Assembly (NCBI GenBank): GCA_001586965.3
Contig: LUCW03000310.1
Location: 60,001 to 91,889, forward strand
Reading direction: 5' to 3'
Source: Sphaeroforma sirkka
Lineage: Eukaryota; Opisthokonta; Ichthyosporea; Ichthyophonida
Length of the DNA: 31,889 bases
Shown: piece after piece, positions 16,648-27,853 of the stretch
Layout: each line of letters opens with the position of its first letter
How positions within the stretch are numbered: the first letter of the stretch is position 1
Translations under genes and position numbers: made by a program
Notes under the pieces: model-generated
What the model was told of the DNA's origin: nothing
Database searches by the model: none
What the model saw: the letters and a program-made list of their open reading frames with translations, nothing else

Positions 16648-16870
16648 TAGCGTTCGTGTGCGTCCGTGTGTTTATATTTCTATATTTTTATATATCTATA
16701 TCTATATCTATATATATACATATATACGGGTGTATGTGTAGTTATGTACTAATGTATGTATGCAAGAGTTTGTTTGTATATGTACTTGTATGTTATGTGT
16801 TTATATATATATACTTGCATATATATGTGTGTGTGAGTGTTGTGTGTGTGTGTTTGTTTTTCTGTTTGTG

Positions 16871-16933
<63 letters not shown>

Positions 16934-19900
16934 ATGAAGGTATCTAATTATGTATGTATGCAAGTTTGTATATGTACTTATATGTTGTACGTTCAAAATT
17001 ATATATATATATACATATATTGGGTATTAGTTTATACGCATTTCTACTTTCATATATATATATGTTTAAGTTCATATTTTTTTTCGTATCTGCGTGTCTA
17101 GATTTATACCGATTATACCTGCCTTGCTGCAAGTTCTTTTCCATTGATTATTGTGATATTGTACCATGTATCAAGTCTGTGAAATGGAACTTATTATTGA
17201 AGTACGATGTCTAAAATATGTATGTGTGCACAGGGTTGTAGGGTGGTCAAATTAAACTACACAGGTGTGTCACTTGAAGTTCGTTTCTTATTACTTTCGC
17301 AGTTCGGTAGGAAATACATTGATATGCAAGAATTCGAACACTGATTGCTTATTTTTTTTTCTGTGACCGAGTCATGGCAATTTGATTTAGGGTATTTCGT
17401 CCTCCTGTGTATTTTCTTTCATAAAATTATTGTCAATAAAACAATATTAGTACCTGTAAATAAGATTTTCACGAGGGTACCACGAGTATAGCATGTTCGA
17501 TTAGATCAATCCCTCAAAGCGTTGAGTTAATTTGTACGAGTAGAGGGATGTTGCACTTTACTTTGCTGTATATCCATACATTTATCGTATCGCCAACTGT
17601 TTAGTCAATGCCGGAATTTGTCGTGTCACCATTAATTCATTGTTGATGTTCCACAATCACAATGATTTTGTTTGGCAATCCACGCTTGTGCTGTTTTGAC
17701 TGTGTTGCTTCATGTCCGAAGTGTTGTGTATGCATGCCAGTCTCGTTCAACTGTTCAGATTTTTCATGGTTGAATTTTTACCTACTCAAATCACTATTCC
17801 ATATGCAAGTGTTCATGTGCAAGAACGCTTTTCACACCATGAATGATGTGTGATAAATGGATTCACTTGCTACCGCAGATATGGATATTACACCTAATAC
17901 AAGAAGCATCTCATGCATACTCCAGCTTTTATTTCTATTGATTTCAACAGTATGCATGTAACATTGAATGTGATGGATGCAAGCGAGAGGTTTATGAGTG
18001 CCCTAGTGTATACCTTCGTCTGCATGCGAACATAGTGCGAGTAGTCGTTGTAACCTGCCCGCTCGTGGTTCTCAAGCAAAAGAGTAGCCCGCTGTACATT
18101 CGTTAGTTGCTCGAGTCTCGCTCACTTGCCTGGTGTTGTATCATTTGTATGAGAATTCCACACCCTGATTCTGACAATTTCCTTACGTGCTTGACAGTAT
18201 CAGCCAATGTATAAAACAATTTAGCGACTGAATGGTTTAAAGTTTCTTTATGTATATAGGGATTCGCACCACACTTCGACGACATTGAAGCTTTTGTATT
18301 GCAAACGGAGGGTAGCAAGCGTTGGCGAGTATACGCTCCCGAGAGCGAGGAAGAGTTCTTGCCGCGCCATTCTTCTTCTAATTACACAGCCGCTAGTATG
18401 GAGGGGCGCGTACCTGTGATTGATACTGTCCTTCATGCGGGGGACATGATCTATTTCCCCCGGGGTTGGGTACACCAAGCAAATGCTACAGGTATGTGAG
18501 CTTATTGAAGATATTATGTTTCGACATCCTCTGTAGATATTGTGGTTTGTTTTTTTTGGGCGACACCTTTTGTTTCGTTGCTTTTTTGTGAGAATATATC
18601 GTATTGTGTTGTACAGGCTTAAGAGCGTGGAAATCGCCGCCATGCGTTAATTTTCGTATCAGTATACACGCTCCGAGACGTCTCATGGCACCGCTTGTGC
18701 AGCTTCGCAAGCTTTGATGCCAATTTGTCTTTTGATGCCATGCGGGCGCGATCTGGACACGTAGCAGATTTGTCGTCTCATTTTTTGTATCGATGACGAT
18801 ATTCGTACGCATGCTGTAAGACAGATACATGTCAGTCAAGTTACTATCTCGTTTTGTGGGGAAACGTGTCACAAAACATGTCACTGACGACTTATTAGCT
18901 GGCGCAATACTCGTGGTTACATCCCCCACTGTAGTTAATGAGACATCGTTTCGATAGTGGAGTTGACGCCAGACTATCTACATTAGTTAGATTTTATTAC
19001 TGATTCTCCCTGCTTAAATTGCTACAGTAGTTGCCTTGTCGGGCAGTGAAAAGTACATTGTTGATAGGGCAGGAAGTCGTGTAAACTATGGTCGTTCTAG
19101 ATCAATACCAATGTTACCCTTGTCGAGCGAGTATTATTCGCTAGAATACAAGAAAACCGACTCGTGCACGATTCATGTGGGTGATATATAATCTAAATAT
19201 ATAATATAATTATTTGGCGCTCGATTTTACGCGTGAACCTCGCCTATTCTTACTTACGTTGCCCAATTGAACTTGACAGACGAGGATTCCACGCATGTGA
19301 CCGTGTCAACATACCAGAATCATAGCTGGGCTACCTTCATGGAAAAAGCAGTACCCAACGTGCTGTCAAACGCATTGGCTATGGACCCTAGCTTCAGAAC
19401 AGGCCTGCCTCTGGGATTTTTAAATTATATGGGTGTGGCGATGAGTGAAAGTGAAAACCCCAGTAAGGTGGCGGGTAGAGCTGAATTTGTGCAGAAATTT
19501 CGATCCCTTTGGGCGAATCTGGGTGAGGCAATGGTGGAAGAACTGGATCAGGCTGCGGATGAGTTGGCAGTGCATGTGATGACCGAATCTGTACCTCCTT
19601 TGCTCACCAGGCAACAAGTACAACACACATCAGCCGCGGGTGTGCACACAGGTGTACATGCTGGATACGATGTGAAAGCCTTGCTGGAGCCAGAGAATCA
19701 TGATATAACTGAGGAAACTTGTGTGTGTGTGGTGCGAGAGCATGTTTCACGCATCGTACAAGAGGGCGAGTTTGCTACCGTTTACCATATTTTGGAGAAT
19801 GGGAAGTGCCGTGAGTACCCACCGCAGACACTGAAGTTTCATTCTGCGTATGGACCCATTGTTGAATTTTTCTTACAGAGCGAATCGGATGGATACGTTC

Positions 19901-20076
19901 GTGTTCGTGATGCTTTTGGTCTGCAGATTGACATGTCCAAAGAGGACGATGAGATGGACAATGGAGACGGCAATGAATTAATGCAAGCGGGCACAAGACC
20001 TGCGTCAGCAGATGATGTGTTTGAGGTCGTCACTTGCCTGTACGATGCCGGACTTTTGATGCGGAAGATAATATGA
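15718..20076 (+). CDS. RIOX1: JmjC ribosomal oxygenase (RIOX1/NO66-MINA family), one apparent frameshift
   Basis: Exons are 15718-16400, 18260-18491 and 19280-20076 (TGA), about 570 aa. The start ATG has a strong context (ggaaccATGG). Known family role: a Fe(II)/2-oxoglutarate-dependent hydroxylase of ribosomal-protein histidine, in nucleolus or nucleus; histone demethylase activity has also been reported. Seen here: a basic, Ser-rich N-terminus (nucleolar-type signal), then [15 protein letters not shown], the JmjC core [18 protein letters not shown] with the iron ligands of HxD (about residues 233 and 235), the strand [13 protein letters not shown], and the distal His in [10 protein letters not shown] (about 311). 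The dimerisation helices and a C-terminal winged-helix region (to about residue 565) complete it. The frame shifts near 16245-16263, in a TG repeat and T6 run, between GRAYPG and [14 protein letters not shown]. The conserved flanks suggest a base error or allele rather than loss of the gene. Confidence 0.93.
16601..17010. repeat. TA/TG microsatellites and a degenerate duplication in RIOX1 intron 1
   Basis: TA runs flanked by TG runs lie at about 16601-16648 and 16871-16933. Each is followed by a related segment containing atgtatgtatgcaag and ttgtatatgtactt (near 16752 and 16951). This suggests an old tandem duplication of about 200 nt within the 1.86-kb intron 16401-18259. Confidence 0.8.
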
Positions 20077-20727
20077 GATGCAGTCTGTCTGTCAGGCGTA
20101 CTATGATAACTACTGTTATGTCATCTTGTATCATTTATGGATATCCATAAGTGCGTGCACACTTTCAATTCAACTTGAACAGAGGCCCTCATTTTCAATG
20201 TTATGATGATAATATATATATATATATACATCTGTGATCTCGTCGGAGCGATTATCTATTGTGCCTCGAGATAATCTTGTCGCCAAGGATCTGGCAAGGG
20301 CGCCAGAACGGTTGTCTATTTCGAAGTATACTGTATATGTCGGTGAGATCGACCTGTCTGACTGCCGATTGTCAATACCCGGGAAGTTAGTTTCTTCTGA
20401 CATAGGTGACTGATAAAAGCAATACAAACACCAAATGCTGATAGAAATACTCGACAACGTGAGAATAAATAAAGACTACAAGGTAGGAATATCAAATTAT
20501 ATTGAGCTTAGTACCTGTATGAGGTACATCACGGTGGGCAGATGAGGTATCTATCAATAAATTGTATAAATGATGATATATAGCGCTTCACTTACGTAGC
20601 AAATGCCAAATGAATATCTCATTGAGTTAAAAAATGTGCGTACACGCGCAGAGAAACACAGCCGCGCGACGATTGCTCTTCTTTTAGTTTGTTACATATG
20701 TGGCATGGGTAGAGATTCAGGCAATGA

Positions 20728-20870
<143 letters not shown>

Positions 20871-21402
20871 AATCGGAATTGCATTTACTATGACGACCAC
20901 TGATAATTTGTACGTAGTTGATCTTTTGATTATCAAGCTGAGCGTGAATGCTCTTACTTTAAAGTCTGGAATCTGATTGGTCCATAGCTCTGCGATGCAA
21001 GTTGGAAACGTCCGCTTTTGTGAATACTAATACACTACAACGGAAATATATAGCAGTGTGGATGGTCTCTTAAGCAATCTGCTTTTATCGATCCGCCTAT
21101 GGTAGAATCTATTTCCAGAATAGCATGTAATCGAGCCTTTGCCAATGTGTTCATCATACAATTTGTGATTATTGTTGTACATGTGTTTGGTATGTTCTCT
21201 GTTGTAACGAATACGTGACCATCTATACAGTACCGTATCACAAAACTGTTATATCTTTAAATCTTTATTGAGCTCCTATAAGGCAAGTGTAAAAGTTGGT
21301 GCGGGGTGTCTGCCGAGTTATGGACAGGATATACCAAAGCTTATTCTGTGATATTCTATTAAATCAGAGAGAGCATGTTATCTCAGTTCAGAAGTAGCTA
21401 CC

Positions 21403-21550
21403 TTGACCTTTTTCTTGTAGATACAGTATGAGGCTTCACAATATGCATATTTTGCATAAACTTAGGCTCTGGTCGTACGAGGAAGAGCCACCGGCCAGCT
21501 AGTTGACGACTTTGACCTTTTTCTTGTCGATACAGTATGAGGCTTCACAA
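21403..21550. repeat. Direct repeat of about 39 nt, spaced 109 nt apart
   Basis: The segment ttgacctttttcttgt followed by gatacagtatgaggcttcac occurs at 21403-21441 and 21512-21550 with one mismatch. It may be a remnant of an older repeat; nothing ties it to a gene. Confidence 0.75.
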
Positions 21551-21796
21551 GCGACTGTAAGTTTGGCTGCATCTGTATTGTATAAGAATGTATAAGGTAG
21601 GTACTGGCCCAGTGCTACGCGATGTAGTTTATCAAGGATTGCAATTTATTTGTGGAATAGAGTTTTGCAGTATTCGCACAGTATGGTCTGAGGGTACTTC
21701 AGATGATCTGCGATGCATTTTATGTCATGAACTTGGGATTACGAAGTAGATATGCAGTCATCTGCTAAATCCAAGCATTGAGCAAGTCGGAAAATA

Positions 21797-22261
21797 TGTA
21801 GAATATCATATTGTCAAAGGTGAATAATGTTTAAGTATTGGACTCAGACCTAGTCCATCGAGGAACCAAGTATCTAAGTATGTTTTTGTATGTTGTGTTC
21901 ACGAATGTGTTTCGTACGCCGATTGTGTTTCGTATGCCGATTGTGTTTGACCTATTATATGTGTAATTTTGTTACAAGTGTCATTTGATAGGAAATGGTT
22001 TTCCCTTTCATATGGTACCTTATTCAAGTTGTTTGAGTGAATATTCATTGACTTATGAGTCTTAGAAGTTTAAGTGTATTTGTAGAAATTGTGTTTGTAT
22101 TTTTAGAGATGGAATCTAAAATAGAACGCGCACGTCCGTTGGAATTTCTTGGCAAAGGAAATTTTCGAGCCGAGAGGGCCGTTCAATTTTGACGAAAAAT
22201 AGTATAAATACGGAGTACAAAATTAAATAAAGAGTACTTTCATAGAATTAAAAAAATAACA
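21797..22261 (+). repeat. Left LTR of the copia-like element
   Basis: Begins TGTAGAA and ends ...aataaCA, the usual TG...CA ends. It contains a TATA-like tataaata at 22203 and AATAAA at 22225. TGGAAGCAGCGGG follows directly at 22262 and has the TGG expected of a tRNA primer-binding site. It is alignable in reverse complement to 23945-24188, the right copy being shorter by an internal gap of about 200 nt. Confidence 0.78.
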
Positions 22262-22330
22262 TGGAAGCAGCGGGCGGGACTAAAAGCTAGAAATTTTTGG
22301 AAATTTTTGGAGACCAAGGACTCGAGTGCC

Positions 22331-22533
22331 CTGAGAGAGAGAGAGCTAGAAAACGCTGATTTAAGAGAGAGCTAGAGAACGCTAATTTGAGAGAGAGAGA
22401 GAGAGAGAGCTAGAAAACGCTGATTTAAGAGAGAGCTAGAGAACGCTAATTTGAGAGAGAGAGAGAGAGAGAGAGCTAGAAAACGCTGATTTAAGAGAGA
22501 GCTAGAGAACGCTAATTTGAGAGAGAGAGAGAG
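22331..22533. repeat. GA-rich tandem repeat in the copia leader, 3 copies
   Basis: Three copies of a 67-70 nt unit made of a GAGA run, gctagaaaacgctgattta, a second short GAGA run and gctagagaacgctaattt. Each unit is itself an imperfect two-fold repeat. The array sits between the putative primer-binding site and the gag start, in the transcribed leader. Confidence 0.88.
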
Positions 22534-22557
22534 ACCACTGATCACCAAACCGAGAGG

Positions 22558-23300
22558 ATGAAGTACGTGGAGCCCAAACTGAAGGATGCTACCGGCTACC
22601 CGAACTGGAAGTTGAAGATGGAAGCTAAGCTGAAGGAAAAGGCCGTCTTCAATGCCGCTACAGACCGTGAGAGGGAGATTGCCTACTCCATGATTGTCCA
22701 GAGCGTTGAAGACTGTTGTCTTGGATACGTCCGTAACACTGATAACCCTGCAGTTGCCTTGGCCCAGATCGCTACCGCAATGAACCGCCAGACGGAGGCC
22801 AATCTGGATGCGTTGACTCAGAAGTTAGATAGGATGAAGATGAACGATGGAGAAAATGTTGCTGAACTCGCCGACCGATGTGAGATTCTATTTGGCCAGC
22901 TTGCAGGTCAGGGGATGAGTTGACTAACATTCGGAAACGCATATCCTTCATGAAGGGCCTTCCACGTCAGTTTGCGCCACTGAAGATTGACTTGAATGCA
23001 AAGTTTGCAAGCAAGTGAAGGAAGCCGCCATTGTGTTTGAGACTGGACTCGGTGTCTACGATGATGACAACGACGACGAAGATATCGGTCTTTATGCTAA
23101 TGGACGATACCACAAGGGTAGCCATCAAGCCCAGAAGGGTCGACGAGGAGGTGGTTTCGACCGACCAAGAGGTGGCTTTGGTAGTAGAGATGGCCGGGAG
23201 CTTACTTGTTTCAGTGCCTTAAGCCCGGGCATACTCGGGCTAATTGTCGTGGTAAGATGGCGTGTTTGAATTGCAAGAAACCAGGGCATATCAAACGAGA
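22558..23300 (+). pseudogene. copia-like gag (capsid and nucleocapsid), frame-broken
   Basis: Starts at ATG 22558. The capsid part is of the UBN2/copia gag type: a YPNWKLKMEAKL segment with conserved Trp, then a C-terminal region with FMKGLP near 22950. Two zinc knuckles follow at about 23209-23245 and 23257-23295. The first keeps the CX2CX4HX4C pattern across a frame break; in the second the last Cys is replaced by Tyr. The frame changes near 22915 (short G run), near 23015 and near 23211 (short T run). It would have packaged element RNA into virus-like particles in the cytoplasm and is not intact as written. Confidence 0.8.
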
Positions 23301-23305
23301 CTACC

Positions 23306-23677
23306 GTGGTTGACACAGGTGCCAGCAAGCATGTTGTAGTATTTGAGGATGCTCTGTCTGCTGTGAATCCCTCTAACAAGCGATTGACCGGGCTTGGCAA
23401 CAAAAAACTGCATGCAGATGGTGAGGGAGAGTTGCGCAGCTGTCCTGAGACTGGTTTAGCTCTTCTCGTTCCTAAGGCGGGTGTTCAACTTTTATCCGTA
23501 CGACAGCTTGTTAAGAACGGCTGGAAGGCGACGTGCGAGAAGAATGAGTGTACATTATTTGATCCGCAGGGTGGTTTGGTGAAAGCAACGGTTAGACAAG
23601 GACTATACATCGTTTCCCTGAAGAAATTTGAAGTCACCCGCGAACCGAGCACATTCGGGTACAACGATTATCGATGA
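23306..23677 (+). pseudogene. copia-like aspartic protease and start of pre-integrase region
   Basis: The catalytic motif is VDTGASKHVV just upstream of 23330, followed by VQLLSVRQLVKNGW and a GLYIV segment typical of the copia protease/GAG-pre-integrase junction. The linker normally lying between nucleocapsid and protease is missing; the protease motif comes only a few codons after the second zinc knuckle. The frame ends at TGA 23675, and no integrase HHCC or DDE, nor RT YxDD, follows. Confidence 0.82.
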
Positions 23678-23944
23678 AGATAAGGCCTTCATGGCATCCG
23701 ATGATGGTACGGATAAAAGTTGACGATCACATCACTCTTCATCAAACAGAACTCCTTTTGAATATATTACCCTGACTCCAGAATTGCAAATACTGGAGAG
23801 AGCATCACACTTCCGTGCAACCTACTAAACCGGTTGTTTACCCATACAATGATATTTAACTAAGGCACGGCGCCAGCTACGACAACTCTATGAGGTAATC
23901 CTTGAATTCAACCTCGACCCCGTAAACTATTTACTCAAACAGCT

Positions 23945-24188
23945 GATAAGTTTTCAACTCTGTGAAAGTGCTCTTTATTTACTTTTGTACTCCGTATTTA
24001 TAAACATTTCCTATTAAATCATACCTGTAACAAAATTACACATAAAATAGATCAAACACAATCGGCGTACGGAACACATTCGTAAACACAACATACAAAA
24101 ACATACTTAGATAAGTGGTTCCTCGATGGACTAGGTCTGAGTCCAACACTTAAACATCATTCACCTTTGACAATATGATTTTTCTACA
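23945..24188 (-). repeat. Inverted LTR copy of the copia-like family
   Basis: The reverse complement of this segment begins TGTAGAA and aligns with the left LTR through tgtcaaaggtgaat, ggactcagacctagtccatc, acgccgattgtgttt, tataaatacggagtac and aaataaagag. It lacks about 200 nt of the middle of the left copy and differs at roughly one base in ten to twenty. That is more divergence than expected for the two LTRs of a recent insertion. The 250 nt between 23678 and 23944 is unassigned and may be leader DNA of the element that owned this LTR. Confidence 0.82.
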
Positions 24189-24348
24189 CTCCCCCATGGA
24201 CGCAAGACATAGTCATCGGACATCATTCGACATGTATCCCCCCCACAAACTAGCCACAACAACAAAGAGATGTAGACACGACAGCACATCGGTAGCAGCG
24301 GCGTTTCATCATGTGACTGTGGTGCTTCACGAAAGCAACCTTAGGCAA
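24189..24348. other. Unassigned sequence between the two retroelements
   Basis: About 160 nt with no recognisable feature; possibly the original host sequence into which the gypsy-type element inserted. Confidence 0.4.
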
Positions 24349-24826
24349 TGTAGAAATACGGCCTCCGGTCAGTCTAAAATATCAAGATCAATTGAGATAC
24401 TACATTGGTTTTTATTTGTATTTTAAATAATTTAGTACAAGCTCTTTTTCCAATATTTCCAAAGTGTTCTAAATTCACTTTGATGGCTCCAATAGCCTGA
24501 GTATTTGGTATGACTCATCTACTTGGACCTATTTGAGACATTAGTAGATGTAGGATATTATAAACTAAATTTTATAATCTCCGAACTACTACTTATAGAT
24601 TTTGGTTCTCTCCGCCAATCTCCAAAATCCAATAAGTCTCTTTTTTTTTTTTTAACTTTTCTTCAGATGGAACTTTATTTGTATCAGCTAATGTATTAAC
24701 GTGACTTACGTTATTATGTCTATTTACAAATTAGACAAGTGGTCATGAACACTTAGTACTTCTAGTGAAAATTATTCAATAAAGAACAGCTAGAGGTACG
24801 CCCTGTGTGATCGAGGATATTTAGGC
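24349..24826 (+). repeat. Left LTR of the gypsy-type element (minimum extent)
   Basis: Starts TGTAGAAATACGGCC and matches 31419-31889 to the end of the window. The true LTR is longer, since the right copy is cut; its 3' boundary lies somewhere between 24827 and about 25000. It contains AATAAA near 24779 and several TATA-like stretches near 24560-24580. Confidence 0.93.
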
Positions 24827-25026
24827 TCTTAACAAGAGGCAGTTCCGATCATTCTTACACAAGCTACCACTGCTAAATCCTAACTGACTAAATTGTATTT
24901 TAGTTTAATATAGTTTGAAACCTAGTAATTTCCATCGAAGTTTACCTATTTTTTCAGTTAAATAGTAGTTACAGTAGTGTACTGCTTCTAGACTGTCTGA
25001 CATCGATTTACTATCCAGCAAATACT
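24827..25026 (+). other. LTR end and untranslated leader of the gypsy-type element
   Basis: The 200 nt between the verified LTR match and the gag ATG. It must contain the LTR 3' end and primer-binding site. No TGG-starting tRNA match stands out, so I do not place the site. Confidence 0.5.
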
Positions 25027-27067
25027 ATGGCTAAGGGTACTTCTAAAGGCAAGGGAGCCGCTAGATCTAAGCCTGCTAAGCCTGCCGAGGTTCCTGAGAT
25101 CCCTGTGGAAACACCTAGCCTGTCTGGAGTTGAGCCTGCCGAGGATACTGTTGGGGAAGCAAATTCTGAGGTTGGTACAGAGGATTGTTCTGAGGATGAC
25201 TCGTCGGATCCTAAAGCCTTGGAAGAAGAGGTATCTACTACCGCGGAAAGGCTCGCCAGCGTCCGTGTATCACCTAGGAGTGAAGCTCAGGACCCCAGCT
25301 TGCCCCCCCCTGACCACGTGCCGTCAAATATTGGGGATAAACGTCGAAAGGCTGGAAAATTCGTGGATACGAATGTCGGGGGGCATTATAACTCCACATC
25401 TAAAGGACACTCCAGCACAAATCCGGCGTGAAAAGGAAGTATTGGACCTGTCCGAAAATTTCGGTTTCGCCATCGATGGAGAAGCCATTCCATTCAGCTC
25501 AAATCTTGGGGCCGAAGCTGAGGACGCCATAACTCGACAACGAGTGGTTGGATCCTCTCAATCTCGACACCAATTGAACCGCACTGAAGAGCTCTTGAAG
25601 GAGCTAGCGGCAGCAGCAGTTGTGGACCCTCTATCGTGTCCCACTTGGCTGATATTCTTCCTATACCGAAGAAGAAGAAAATTTCGGGCCGGGTTTCGAA
25701 CCCGAGACCTACTGGTTTACCAGCCAGTATGTTTACCACTAAGCCAGTTACCACTGGCGAGAGAGAAAATATTTCAAAAATTTAATCTCTATAGCTCTGA
25801 TGCTACCATTGACCATTCTCTTGACAAACCTAACCCTGTCAGAGGATATGATCGTATGGAACTCGATGAGGCTTACCATCCTCGTAATATCGACCCTCAT
25901 TTGCCAACCAACCCTGGTAATCACGATTTTGGCAATCGCTACACCAGTACCTCGTTAGAGAGTTCCCGCTCTAATCCTGAGGATGAGGAAGTGAGAACCA
26001 GACATACTCGTCTCAGGCTATTGCGCTCTGGTATGCAAGTCCTTGAGGACCGTCTATTGAATGACTCTGACCTTGACGATAGGAAAGCGGATAACATTCG
26101 CTATCTAATCGATAACAAGAGAAAGGAAATAGACACCATCTTGGCACTAGCAGCCCGTAGCACTGAGCATGAGCCTCGTGAACACTTAGAACCAAGCTTT
26201 ATAAAGCAGCTAGGTAACGCGCAGGCTGAGGTCGATTTCTCTACTAATGAGAGTACAGTGGAGACACTGAAGGCCTTCGACCAACTTAAGGAGTCTGCCA
26301 GCCTTAGGGGTAAGCAGATGATGAATGCCTTTATTCATTTCTGTGAGCCAGGTGAATGGCGAACTATCTTGAAGGCTCATGAGCCCAACTGGAAAGCCCT
26401 ACCCTGGCACCAGTTGCGTGATAATATACTTAACACCTTTTTTTTTGAAGATGCACGTGACCGTGAACTTCTAGAGTCTCGCAAGTCCTTTGCGAACGAT
26501 ACCACTATTCGAGGTGCTCTAGCTCATATGACACATATGAATACTCGGATGGGTGGTCGTACCTATACTGGCGAATATTTATTAATTTGTCAGATGATGG
26601 AGACTCTGGGAGCTAACCTCTTTAAGAAAGTCAATGATGACATCATCGCCTATGGTGATTTGCGATCTATGCCTTGGTCTGTCTTTGAGAAGATAGTACA
26701 CAAGCATACCAATTCCTCTACTAGAGTACTTAGTACCACAAGCTACACCCAGCCCACTAAGCGAAACGCAGTAGAGACTAATACTGCGCGTAGTACTAAG
26801 AAACCTCGCACTACTACTGGAGGGGGTACTGGCTCTACTTCTACCGAACCGAAAGGTGATAAGAAGGTGAGGGCGCCTTGCAAGAAGTGTGGTTACAACC
26901 TCACAAAACGTAATGGCAAGTGGAATGGTAGACACGACCCTGTTAAGTGTGCACCAGGCAAGCCAGATTTTGGACACTATATGAAAGAGTGTGCTACTTG
27001 CAAGGGTACTAACGGTTGGCACAAAGAGGATTGCAAGGACTTACCGGACGTCCAAGTTAAGCACTGA
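25027..27067 (+). pseudogene. gypsy-type gag, one frame change, with embedded tRNA-like insertion
   Basis: Starts at ATG 25027 with a Lys/Ala/Pro-rich, then acidic Ser-rich N-terminus. The reading frame moves at or near the G6 run 25378-25383 into a long frame that stays open to TGA 27065. The core has a retrotransposon gag fold signature (AFIHFCEPGEWRTILKAHE, LRDNILNTFFFEDARDREL, MMETLGANLFKKV). The C-terminus has two Cys/His clusters, CKKCGYNL...VKC and CATCKGTNGWHKEDC, the latter spaced CX2CX6HX3C and not a canonical knuckle. Residues from about 25640 to 25790 come from the tRNA-like insert. Gag would form the particle around element RNA. Confidence 0.82.
25685..25758 (-). repeat. tRNA-like / SINE-like sequence, antisense inside gag
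   Basis: On the minus strand the segment has a perfect A-box (TGGCTTAGTGG) and a perfect B-box (GGTTCGAAACC). It also has a T-arm with 5-bp stem (TCGGG/CCCGG) and 7-nt loop, a 5-nt variable loop, and an anticodon-arm stem ACTGG/CCAGT closing an 8-nt loop. The acceptor stem does not pair and the D-stem is only half paired, so it is not a working tRNA gene. About 73 nt long, it is bordered by similar AGAAAATTTC and AGAAAATATTTC sequences that could be a target-site duplication. It is best explained as a tRNA-derived SINE or tRNA pseudogene. Confidence 0.68.
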
Positions 27068-27076
27068 CAGTACTAT

Positions 27077-27853
27077 ATGTGCGCACTAGAGCAAGATTAT
27101 GAGAAAATGTTCAATAAAATCTATACCAAAGGAGATGAACGTATCTTTCAAACAGTTTTCGTAAATGGAGAAAAAAGTTATGGCACTATTTGATCCAGGG
27201 GCTGAAGTCTCTGCTATTCACGCCGAGTAGCCTACGCTACAGATATGGCTGTCCATAACGAAACAACTGATTCAATCTTGGGAAATGGCAAAGTTACTAC
27301 TTGCGAACAAGCCATTGACTATGCACACATAATGCTGTCAGATAGAAGAGAAGTGAAGACTCACCTAATCGTTACTGACATGTCTCAGAAATACGATTTA
27401 ATTATAGGTATGACTGATCTTCTCAGTTTAGGTATAACACTCACTGGTCTGCCTAATGGGCTAGACCCGAATAAAGATCAGTCAGATGATAATATGATAA
27501 AGATACCTAAACCTCCGGAAGGTGAAGCAAAGGATATGATTCCGCACTTCACCGATATAATTATGGACTTAATTATACAAAACAGGAAGATTGCAATAAC
27601 TGACTGGTGTATGTTTAAGTTCTCTAATGGGTACGTTAGACTTGACTTAACAAACGTCGACTTCTCTAAGTTAAAGTGTCCTTCACATAACTACGTGAGT
27701 TGGAGACACAAAGACGTTGTCAAAACCCAAATCGAAGATTGGTTAAAACAGGGTCTAATTGAAATCAATTATGATGCAACCCCAGTTAACTTAGCTCTCT
27801 TAGCGGTCGATCAATATAAATCTGATGGAACGTTTAGTAAAAAACAAGAGTAG
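27077..27853 (+). pseudogene. gypsy-type aspartic protease and RT N-terminal region, frame-broken
   Basis: Begins with an open frame from ATG 27077 and shifts at the A6 run 27171-27176 into the protease active site, which reads FDPGAEVSAIHAE (DPGA in place of the usual DT/SGA). It stops at TAG 27228, then continues in the earlier frame with YDLIIGMTDLLSLGI, the second protease landmark. The remainder, with DWLKQGLIE, is the RT N-terminal extension. It ends in TAG 27851 just after another A6 run (27839-27844). Confidence 0.75.

Larger units (their letters stand above)
21797..24188 (+). mobile_element. Deleted Ty1/copia-like LTR retrotransposon with inverted terminal LTRs
   Basis: The left LTR (21797-22261) is followed by a GA-rich leader, a copia-type gag, zinc knuckles and an aspartic protease with the start of the pre-integrase region (to 23677). 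Integrase, RT and RNase H are absent. The right boundary (about 23945-24188) is an LTR of the same family in reverse orientation. So this is not a simple insertion: either two elements of opposite orientation recombined, or one inserted head-on into another and was then deleted. It cannot be autonomous. Confidence 0.82.

Noticed and set aside
20170-20457. A 95-codon minus-strand frame downstream of RIOX1
   Set aside because: No domain, ends in a TA run, and no splice or start context that supports a gene.
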